A program made the position numbers and the translations under genes. This document shows, one piece after another, positions 13,839 to 20,305 of a stretch of 37,995 bases of DNA (position 1 is the first letter of the stretch; each line of letters starts with the position of its first letter). The notes below the pieces were generated by a model. It did no database searches. It was not told the origin of the DNA and saw only the letters and a list, made by a program, of their open reading frames with translations. The stretch covers positions 1 to 37,995 of the forward strand of contig JALHMW010000038.1 in NCBI GenBank assembly GCA_022843845.1. Direction: 5' to 3'. This DNA comes from Archangium sp. (lineage in GTDB: Bacteria > Myxococcota > Myxococcia > Myxococcales > Myxococcaceae).

Positions 13839-16337
13839 TCAGCGAACGCCGGTGAAGAACGAAGCCTGACCGCCGCTCGATGAGGTGCCGAAGATCAGGC
13901 ACGGTGACTCGATGGTCGCCGTGGTCTCAACCGTGCTCCCACTGAACCGCGAGCGGAGCATGACGCTCGTGCCGCTCCGAAGGCCGCTCGTCACCTCGCC
14001 GGCGCCGCCGCCGCCGCTGCGGGTGACGTTCCCACTGAAAGAGGTCCCGTTGTCTGCCAACGACAGCCACCACGTTCCGAAGGCTGTCCCGTTGTCGTGA
14101 ACGAACGTCCATCGTCCGCTCAGGTCGGTGGGGCTCGCGCTGCAGGCGGAAGCATCGACGCAGCCGTTCGCGAGCGCCGTCGCGCTGTCGATGGGCAAGG
14201 CGGGTGACGTCGTCGCACTCGTTTCGAAGCTCACGTTGTAGGTGCCCGCGAAGAGGAGCGTGCTGAAGACCCCAGCGCCCGTCGGGCCGATGTCGACGGC
14301 GGTCGCGCTCCCGGTCTTCTTGTTCCGGAACCTGACGACGCCACGACGTGTCGCCGCCAGGCTGCTGGGCATCTGCGCACCGTTGACGCTGAGGGTCCCC
14401 GAGGCGGTGACGACGGGGAGGTCCCAGTTCAGCACCTGACTGCTCGAGAGGGTCTGGTTGGTTGCGAGGCCGACCGTGGAGTCGACGGGCAGGCCAGCCA
14501 GGTTGGGTGAGGGGCTCGAGGTGAAGCTGATGTCGTAGATGCCCTCGAAGAGCAGCCCTGAATACGTCCCCGGCCCGCTCGCTCCCAACGCGACCCGCGA
14601 GACGCCTTCGGAGAGCCGGTTGCGGAAGACGACAGACCCACGGCTGGTGATGCCCGAGGAGCTCGGCATCTGGGCCTGGTTGACGGTGAGCGTTCCCGAG
14701 CTGGAGAGCACCGAGAGGTTCCAGGCGAAACTCTGCGTCGAAGTGACGGAGAGACTCGAGGCGGTGCTGACCGTCGAGTCGATTGGCAGTCCGACCAGGG
14801 TGGATACGTTTGGCGTCGTGAAGAAGACGTCGTACGTGCCGGAGAAGAGCAGCCCGTTGAAGGTCGCCGGGCCGGTCGTCCCCACCGAGAACGGCGTCAC
14901 GTTGCCGGTCGTCCGATGACGGAAGTTCAAGAGACCCCGGTAGATGACCAGCGGCGAGTTCGGCATCGGCGCTCCGTTCACGGTGAGCGTTCCCGAGACG
15001 GCGACCACCGGGAGATTCCACGACAGGGTCGAGTTGGTGGTGACGACCTGGTTCGGACTCAGGAGGACCCGCGTGAAGGAGGGCAAGCCGACGAGGCTGG
15101 GCGACGAATTGGTGAGGAAAGAGACTTCATAGGCGCCAGCAAACAGCAGTACGGAATAGCTCCCCGGGCCCGAGGCCGGAACATCATCGATGCTCACCGA
15201 CTCGGTGAGCCGGTTGGTGAACTGCACGGAGCCGCGGCTGGAGGTACTCGGAGAGTCAGGCATGGCCGCGCCGTTGACGGTGATCGTTCCCGTCGCAGTG
15301 ACGACCGGCAGATTCCAGTTGAACGTGCGGGTGGTGGTGATCGTCTGCAGGGTCGCGACTCGCAGCGAGGCGCTGCGTGGGAGCCCGATCGCCGAGAACG
15401 AAGAGGTGAAGGTGACGTCGTAGCTCCCCTCGAAGAGCAGCACGCTGAAGACCGCCGCGCCGGTCGTGCCGACGCTGGTGGTGGTCTCGGAGCCGGTGAC
15501 GAGGTTGTGGAATGCCACGATGCCGCGCCCCGACCCGGTGGAGTTGGGCATCTGTGCGCCGTTCACCGTCAATGTTCCGGAAGCCGTGACGACCGGCAGG
15601 TCGAAGTCGAGGGTCTGGTCCGCCGCCACCTGCCGGTTCCTGGCGAGCGACGCGGTGGAGCCGATGGGCAGGCCGACGAGGCTCGTCGACGACGTGGTGA
15701 CGAAGCTCACGTCATAGGTGCCCGCGAAGACGAGCCCCGAGTATCGAGCCGCGCCGGACGCGCCGACGTCGAGCGACGTCTCGAAGCCCGTCGCCCGGTT
15801 GCGGAACACCACCGAGCCACGGCGCCCCGGGGTCGTCGGCATGACAGCGCCGTTCACCGTCACGGTGCCGCTCACTCTGACGACGAGCAGGTTCCGGTCG
15901 ACCTGGGTGTTGGCTGTCAGTGGCGGCAGGTCACAGCCCGCGTCGGGCGCACCACCATCGATCGAGCCGCCAGCGCTGCCACCACCGCTCCCGCCTGCAC
16001 TGCCACCACCGCTGTCACCACCGCTCGTCCCACCAGCGCTGCCGCCTGCACTGCCACCACCGTTCGTCCCACCAGCGCTCCCGCCTGCGCTGTCACCACC
16101 GCTGGTCCCACCACCAGTCGCATCTCCACCCGCACTGGCGCCTCCACCTGCAGAACCGCCGCCGGAGCCGCACTCACAGGGCTCGAAGCGCTGGCCGTCG
16201 TCGTTGCACGTTTGTGTTCCGGTGAGGCCTCCCGGACAGGCACAAGCCTCGGTCTTGCCCGGGACGCAGACGGTCTGGGGCTCACATGAGCAGGAGGCGG
16301 TGCACAGCAGCACAACCCCTACGAAGAATCGAAGCAT
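13839..16337 (-). CDS. lipoprotein with Gly/Ser spacer and six tandem ~95-aa repeats
   Basis: An 832-aa lipoprotein. The signal is MLRFFVGVVLLCTASC (Cys16). A Cys-rich module follows (CVPGKTEACACPGG, ending CEC; about 23-56), then a long Gly/Ser/Ala spacer (about 57-130). Six tandem repeats (about 145-725) each read roughly LPVVxASGTLTVNGAxMP, RGxVxFRNRxTG, LLFxGTYDVSF and GLPxxST. Each resembles a carboxypeptidase-regulatory-like beta-sandwich. A final domain of about 100 aa (LSGRWTFVHDNGT) has lipocalin-like or similar barrel strands. The repeats differ from each other, so the array is old. The architecture suggests a stalk projecting a terminal domain from the outer membrane. Function is unknown. 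The ribosome site before ATG 16337 is weak. Confidence 0.8.
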   Translation of the reverse strand: MLRFFVGVVLLCTASCSCEPQTVCVPGKTEACACPGGLTGTQTCNDDGQRFEPCECGSGGGSAGGGASAGGDATGGGTSGGDSAGGSAGGTNGGGSAGGSAGGTSGGDSGGGSAGGSGGGSAGGSIDGGAPDAGCDLPPLTANTQVDRNLLVVRVSGTVTVNGAVMPTTPGRRGSVVFRNRATGFETSLDVGASGAARYSGLVFAGTYDVSFVTTSSTSLVGLPIGSTASLARNRQVAADQTLDFDLPVVTASGTLTVNGAQMPNSTGSGRGIVAFHNLVTGSETTTSVGTTGAAVFSVLLFEGSYDVTFTSSFSAIGLPRSASLRVATLQTITTTRTFNWNLPVVTATGTITVNGAAMPDSPSTSSRGSVQFTNRLTESVSIDDVPASGPGSYSVLLFAGAYEVSFLTNSSPSLVGLPSFTRVLLSPNQVVTTNSTLSWNLPVVAVSGTLTVNGAPMPNSPLVIYRGLLNFRHRTTGNVTPFSVGTTGPATFNGLLFSGTYDVFFTTPNVSTLVGLPIDSTVSTASSLSVTSTQSFAWNLSVLSSSGTLTVNQAQMPSSSGITSRGSVVFRNRLSEGVSRVALGASGPGTYSGLLFEGIYDISFTSSPSPNLAGLPVDSTVGLATNQTLSSSQVLNWDLPVVTASGTLSVNGAQMPSSLAATRRGVVRFRNKKTGSATAVDIGPTGAGVFSTLLFAGTYNVSFETSATTSPALPIDSATALANGCVDASACSASPTDLSGRWTFVHDNGTAFGTWWLSLADNGTSFSGNVTRSGGGGAGEVTSGLRSGTSVMLRSRFSGSTVETTATIESPCLIFGTSSSGGQASFFTGVR
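14150..15910 (-). repeat. six diverged tandem coding repeats of ~290 bp
   Basis: Coding repeats of the 832-aa lipoprotein. Each unit contains the conserved GTLTVNGA segment and the FAGTYDVSF segment. Divergence between units shows this is a protein-domain array, not a recent expansion. Confidence 0.75.
15967..16173 (-). repeat. degenerate minisatellite encoding Gly/Ser/Ala spacer
   Basis: Short units built from CCACCG, CCACCAGCG, CTGCCGCCTG and similar blocks encode SAGG/SGGG/TSGG. Neighbouring units are nearly identical in places, so the length could change by slippage in frame. Confidence 0.6.
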
Positions 16338-16488
16338 GGAGTCCAGTGAGCGAGAGCTCGGTCACCCGAATGGCGATCGGCGTGGTCGGAGTATACGTCC
16401 CGTTCTTCGACTTCAACTGACGCACGCCACAGCCCAGCGAGGTGACTCCGGGCGGGTGAACGACCGGAGCCACCATGTGCAGCTCACT

Positions 16489-16938
16489 TTACGCAGCCTC
16501 CGGCATCGGCAGCGGGGTGGGAGCGGGCGCGGGCACGGCGGTGGACGACGGGCGCACGGTGGGCTGGCTGGCCGTCGGCACCACCGCGAGCGCCTTCTTG
16601 CGGCGCACGGCCGGCTTGCGGTCGCGAACCACGACGCCCTTCACCGCGAGGAAGGCCTTGGCCTGCGCGAGGACGGACACGGCGCGGTAGTACGCTCCGG
16701 TGAGCTCGCGGCTGCCGGCCTCGGCGTGGGCCTCGACCGCCTTGATGGCCAGCTCGCTCTCGAGGAACTGCGCGCGCTGCTCCGTGATGCCCTGGGCGAG
16801 CGGCTTGCCGATGCTGGGCACGCGCGTGAGGTAGTGCGCGATGTGAACGGCCGAGGCCTGTGGGGCTGCCAGAACCGTCCAGTCGCGGCTCCTCAAGCTG
16901 AAGGGGAAGCTCGAAACGAGCCACGGTGACGTAGCCAT
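16489..16938 (-). CDS. hypothetical protein, N-terminus uncertain
   Basis: From about residue 20 onwards the sequence is natural: a helical region (IGKPLAQGITEQRAQFLESE, then AIKAVEAHAEAGSRELTGAY) followed by a Lys/Arg stretch (RDRKPAVRRKKAL) and a Pro/Ala-rich tail. I recognise no family. Start at ATG 16938 gives 149 aa. However, the first 20 or so residues lie antisense to a much more convincing plus-strand coding fragment (16871-17092). The true N-terminus may therefore be lost, or may start at the GTG near residue 40. It may be a 5'-truncated gene at a recombination boundary. It is separated by 151 bp from the lipoprotein gene downstream of it. Confidence 0.5.
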   Translation of the reverse strand: MATSPWLVSSFPFSLRSRDWTVLAAPQASAVHIAHYLTRVPSIGKPLAQGITEQRAQFLESELAIKAVEAHAEAGSRELTGAYYRAVSVLAQAKAFLAVKGVVVRDRKPAVRRKKALAVVPTASQPTVRPSSTAVPAPAPTPLPMPEAA

Positions 16939-17092
16939 TCTCTTGAAGATTGACTTCGACGACGGCGAGTCACTCAAGGGGGTCGGCTTCTTGGAGGCCA
17001 AGAAGCGAGATTGGGACAACGACAAATTCCCTGCGCTCAAGCTCGCTCAGCTGAAGCGTCAGTACTCTCGCACTCGTAGTGCGCAGGTGCTG
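16871..17092 (+). pseudogene. gene fragment with PD-(D/E)xK nuclease-like core
   Basis: One plus-strand frame reads as a convincing protein segment without a start codon: SRLLKLKGKLETSHGDVAIL, then LLKIDFDDGESLKGVGFLEA, then KKRDWDNDKFPALKLAQLKR, then QYSRTRSAQVL. A stop lies upstream at 16844-16846, and the sequence loses natural character after about 17092. The Asp in HGDVAILL followed by a strand and FLEAKK (Glu-x-Lys) fits the D...ExK core of the PD-(D/E)xK nuclease fold. This is a motif match by eye, not a family assignment. Such nuclease domains are common in restriction and anti-phage proteins. The piece is probably a relic left by deletion or recombination. Confidence 0.5.
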
Positions 17093-17241
17093 CCATCACC
17101 AGGGCAAGCGGTCGCAACCCTCCTGGAGCCGCCCCTCGGGCGTGGTTCGGCGTTTCACTCGGCTCCGTCATCGGGAGGATGACGCTGAACGACCTCATCA
17201 ACGACGCTGTCTACTCCGTCGCTGCCCTTCGTGAGGTCGTC
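16939..17241. other. intergenic region apart from the nuclease-like fragment
   Basis: Besides the fragment ending near 17092, it holds a perfect hairpin, CGCACT-CGT-AGTGCG at 17069-17083, and a GC-rich stretch ahead of the next gene. No promoter was recognised with confidence. Confidence 0.35.
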
Positions 17242-17967
17242 ATGGTGTTTCTCTTCGTTTCGTTCGTACTCGCCCAGCCGCCGATGACCCTCGAGGACTT
17301 CAAGCGCCGCCAGCCGATGATTCAACGGCTCGCACAGGAGACCCGGACCGCGGCCGTGCAGAACCGCTGCAGCGAACTCGCGACCGACCCCGAGTTCCGC
17401 CCGCATGAAGTCGCCACTGCGCGGAACACGTGCCACTTCTGGCGACTCGCGGAGCTCCACCGCGACGTCCCCATCGAGCGCAGGTGCGAGGCCATCATCG
17501 AGGGCGCGCAGCAGGCGGGGCTGAAAGAGCCCTACGGCCGAGAGATCCTCGGGGAGTGCCTGGCCGATCGCCTGGAGTCTCTGGCTGGCCACTGCGAGGT
17601 CATGGATGGCGTCGAGCGGCGGTACTGGCGCTTCGGGGTCGGGATGGTCCCAGCCTTCAAGAACGCGCTCGAGCGATGTTGGTCGCGGGCCTGGAGCGAA
17701 CGGGTGGTGCCGCTGCTGCAGTCAGGGCGGTGTGAAGAGGGCATCGACGTCGCGCATGACGTCAGTTTCACGATGGAGAACGCGGCGATGATCGCGTGCG
17801 ATCGTCACCACGCGTGGGTGCAAGGGGGCCCGGCGCCGACGTGGCAAGTGGCCTCGGCTGCCGATGACTCCGTCGACTGCGCGAAGCTGGGGAAGCGGTC
17901 GTCGCGGTGGAAGAAGCCGCAGCAGCCGCGGCAGGCGCTGCCGGTCTCGGTCATGCCAGCCGATTGA
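17242..17967 (+). CDS. exported Cys-containing protein, function unknown
   Basis: I chose ATG 17242, preceded by GTGAGG, over the upstream in-frame ATG at 17179 because it begins a clean type I signal (MVFLFVSFVLAQPPM). The mature protein of about 225 aa is helical, with seven or so Cys residues spaced along it (NRCSEL, RNTCHFWRL, ERRCEAI, GECLADRL, GHCEVMD, ERCWSRAW, GRCEEG). That pattern suggests disulphide-bonded helical hairpins in the periplasm. The C-terminus is basic and Pro/Gln-rich (KRSSRWKKPQQPRQ). I do not recognise a family. Confidence 0.65.
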   Translation: MVFLFVSFVLAQPPMTLEDFKRRQPMIQRLAQETRTAAVQNRCSELATDPEFRPHEVATARNTCHFWRLAELHRDVPIERRCEAIIEGAQQAGLKEPYGREILGECLADRLESLAGHCEVMDGVERRYWRFGVGMVPAFKNALERCWSRAWSERVVPLLQSGRCEEGIDVAHDVSFTMENAAMIACDRHHAWVQGGPAPTWQVASAADDSVDCAKLGKRSSRWKKPQQPRQALPVSVMPAD

Positions 17968-18022
17968 GCACGGTGAAGCAGGCCGCTGGGAACGTTCAAC
18001 GCACGTTCGGAGCAGCCACCGC

Positions 18023-18655
18023 TCACCAGGCAAACCCCACCCGGAGCAGGTGGACGTTCATGCCGAGCGCCACGCCGCTGCCGCGTTGAGGGTCGTCCCA
18101 CAGGCTGGCTCCGCCGAACGTCGACCAGAGAAAGGCGTTCGGGGGGCTCGGCGTCAGCGCGTAGCCGACGGAGAGGCCCAGGACGCTCCCGATGAAGAAG
18201 TGCCCGAAGTGCCACTGAAACGACAGATCGACGCCGGCGCCGATCTCTCCCGTGCGCCACCGCTCTCGAGGCCCGTCCGCAATGAATGAGCCTCGTGGCC
18301 TCACGTTGTTGTCGCTGTAGATGCCGTACACCTTCGGGCCGAGGAACAGGCCTTTCAGGCCAGTGCCAAGAAGCTGAAACTGCGGCCCTGCCGAGAACGA
18401 GACGCTCGTCGACGCCCTGAAGTCCTCCGAGATGGTCGGGTTGAGACCCGAGCTCCAGACGAGCGCGGCGTCGGCATGGAGCAAGAGCACCTCACTCAGC
18501 CGCACCTGGGTGCCCATCGACAGGAAAAGAATCGCCCCGGAAGCCGCGACGACCGTTCCGACCGGTTGAAGGTAGACCGCGCCGACCAGCTCACGCGGCT
18601 GCATCGGTTCGACGGGTGCTTGCGACAGGAGCACGAGCGCGACGCTCAGGATCAT
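18023..18655 (-). CDS. outer-membrane beta-barrel-like protein, function unknown
   Basis: A 210-aa protein starting at ATG 18655 with a short hydrophobic signal (MILSVALVLLSQAPVEP). The body alternates beta-strands with glycine turns (VSFSAGPQFQLLGTGLKGLF, GEIGAGVDLSFQWHFGHFFI, GSVLGLSVGYALTP) and ends VHLLRVGFAW, a C-terminal aromatic typical of outer-membrane barrels. The overall style resembles small eight-stranded barrel proteins. It is convergent with the gene ending at 17967. No enzymatic motif is seen. Confidence 0.65.
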   Translation of the reverse strand: MILSVALVLLSQAPVEPMQPRELVGAVYLQPVGTVVAASGAILFLSMGTQVRLSEVLLLHADAALVWSSGLNPTISEDFRASTSVSFSAGPQFQLLGTGLKGLFLGPKVYGIYSDNNVRPRGSFIADGPRERWRTGEIGAGVDLSFQWHFGHFFIGSVLGLSVGYALTPSPPNAFLWSTFGGASLWDDPQRGSGVALGMNVHLLRVGFAW

Positions 18656-18768
18656 CAGACGATTGTACTCGCTCAGCGCCAGCGTGAAACGGCCAGCCCG
18701 TCAGCGCGACGACCGAGCCTCATCACTCCCTGGCGTTGGGGATGCGGGATGGAGCCCCGCTGCCTGCC

Positions 18769-19959
18769 TCAGGGGCAGGCCATCGCTGCCATCCTCGCGA
18801 TGCTGATGGGGCCGCTCGCGTTGCTGGCCTCGAAGGTGACCGCGGTGCAGCTCGCCTGCGAGTTGGTCGCGCTGACCAGGTGCAGCCCATAGCCCGCGCT
18901 CGAGCCGATGGTGACCGTGTCGAGGGCCAGCGAGGAGTTGTTGTCGACGTAGACGGCGGCCTTCGAGAAGCTGTTGCCGTCCCACCCCTGGCGACCCGCG
19001 AAGCGCACCGAGGCGTGCGCCAGCTTGTTGCTGGTGCTGCTCGTCTCGTAGGCCAGGCCCAGCCACGAGCCCGCCAGCTCCTCCTCGCCCGTGAAGACGA
19101 TGGGCGCGGCGGCAGTGCCCGTCGCGTCGAGGGAGCCCGAGTTCCCGGTGTCGTTGCGCATGTTGAAGCCGGCTCCCTGGGCGAAGCGGAACGTCGCCCC
19201 CGCCTCGATGGTGACGGCCGCGTAGAGCAGCACCCGCGCGGTGACGAGCCACGGCACCGCCAGGCGCCGCCAGGTCGCTGCCGCACGCACCTGGTCGCTG
19301 GCGCCGTAGCCCAGCCGCACGACGCTCTCGCTGTTGCCGTCGAACGTGGTGTCGCCCCCGAACGCTCCAGCGGTGTTGGCGTGCAGGCGCGCGATGCGCT
19401 CGTTGTCGTCGAAGCGCACGCCCGTGAAGGGCCCGATGCGCGAGGCCGCGCCCTCGGTGAAGACGCCGTACCAGGCGCTCTTCGAGATGCGGGTGGAGAC
19501 GAGGGCCAGGCCGCCCACGTCGTCGACGAAGAGCGCCGCCTTGGAGTCGTTGTTCCCCGTCCACGCGGCGTTGCCCGCGCCGGTGAGCTGCACGTGCTCG
19601 AGGCGGTTGTCAGTGGCGTCGGTGGAGACGCCGACGCCCTTCCACGCGCCGCGACGGTCATCTTGACCGCGGAGCACGATCGGCGCCGCCGCGGTGCCCA
19701 CCGCCCTGAGCCGCCCCTGCCCCGTGACGCGGAGCGAGGCGTTCTGCGCGAAGGTGATGGTGACGCCCTCGCCGATGGCCAGCGTGCCGTCGCTGACGTT
19801 GATCTCCCGGTCTGCCGTCCAGCACGAGAAGGGCGCCAGCGTCTTGCCCCCAGCGACCGCTGCGGTGGTGAGCGCCTCCGCGACGCACGGACCGCTCGTG
19901 GCTGGACCGCACCCCGACACCACCGCCACCACGACCCCGACGATTCCGAAACCCCGCAT
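18769..19959 (-). CDS. lipoprotein with duplicated beta-helix-like domain
   Basis: A 396-aa lipoprotein. ATG at 19959 has a strong ribosome site (AGGGAGG) and begins MRGFGIVGVVVAVVSGC (Cys17). The frame is open upstream, but that part is unnatural. Two halves repeat the same order of motifs. The first, about residues 55-165, has LRVTGQGRLRAVGTAAAPIV, WKGVGV, NRLEHVQLTGAG, DSKAALFVDD and SAWYGV. The second, about 255-365, has FRFAQGAGF, GTAAAPIVFTG, NKLAHASVRFAG, FSKAAVYVDN and SAGYGL. This is typical of right-handed parallel beta-helix proteins seen in many myxobacterial lipoproteins. No pectinase-type catalytic set is recognisable. Probable surface or periplasmic binding or structural protein. 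Confidence 0.75.
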   Translation of the reverse strand: MRGFGIVGVVVAVVSGCGPATSGPCVAEALTTAAVAGGKTLAPFSCWTADREINVSDGTLAIGEGVTITFAQNASLRVTGQGRLRAVGTAAAPIVLRGQDDRRGAWKGVGVSTDATDNRLEHVQLTGAGNAAWTGNNDSKAALFVDDVGGLALVSTRISKSAWYGVFTEGAASRIGPFTGVRFDDNERIARLHANTAGAFGGDTTFDGNSESVVRLGYGASDQVRAAATWRRLAVPWLVTARVLLYAAVTIEAGATFRFAQGAGFNMRNDTGNSGSLDATGTAAAPIVFTGEEELAGSWLGLAYETSSTSNKLAHASVRFAGRQGWDGNSFSKAAVYVDNNSSLALDTVTIGSSAGYGLHLVSATNSQASCTAVTFEASNASGPISIARMAAMACP

Positions 19960-19995
19960 GATGCCTCCCTGACGAATGTCCTCCGCGGTTGGCAA

Positions 19996-20011
19996 CCCCA
20001 GGTGCCTGGGG
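19996..20011 (-). promoter_or_regulatory. leader hairpin upstream of beta-helix lipoprotein gene
   Basis: CCCCAG-GTGC-CTGGGG, flanked by GCAAC on both sides, lies 37 bp upstream of the minus-strand start at 19959. It could be an RNA leader hairpin or an operator; only the symmetry is observed. Confidence 0.3.
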
Positions 20012-20193
20012 CAACCCGGAGTTGGAGGCGCACAAACCCTCTGTCCCGACACGTTCGCGGCCTGACGAATGCAGACGTCAGCGCCATGGTTTTGGGAGTC
20101 GAGGTTGGTGCCGACGCAACACCGTGGAACAGGCCGATTTGCGCCGTGGCCGTCTGCGGTTTCGCGTGACTGAGACTCCATCACGTTGGCGGG

Positions 20194-20216
20194 GCGTCAG
20201 TCATTTTGACGCGTCA
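20194..20216. promoter_or_regulatory. putative operator: overlapping TGACGC inverted repeats
   Basis: GCGTCA at 20194-20199 and TGACGC at 20207-20212 form a perfect inverted repeat with a 7-bp spacer, and TGACGCGTCA at 20207-20216 is itself a perfect palindrome. The site is about 90 bp upstream of the hybrid kinase start in a divergent intergenic region, as expected of a regulator-binding site. The regulator is unknown. Confidence 0.4.
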
Positions 20217-20305
20217 CTTTCCGGCGAGAGCGAGGCGCACACCACCGTTCGTTGATCGCTCACGCGAGTCAGGCTGCCTGATTCGCGATCCCCCCTCAGA
20301 GGCCC

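Larger units (their letters stand above)
19960..20305. other. divergent promoter region with hairpin and palindromes
   Basis: Intergenic region of 346 bp between the divergently transcribed beta-helix lipoprotein and hybrid kinase genes. It contains the hairpin at 19996-20011 and the TGACGC palindromes at 20194-20216, listed separately. No convincing gene is present. Confidence 0.5.

Noticed and set aside
14150..15910. CRISPR-like array
   Set aside because: The repeats are about 290 bp, diverged, in frame and encode protein domains.
14916..16289. Long plus-strand open frame antisense to the six-repeat lipoprotein
   Set aside because: It has no natural protein character; it exists because the opposite strand is a repetitive GC-rich coding sequence.
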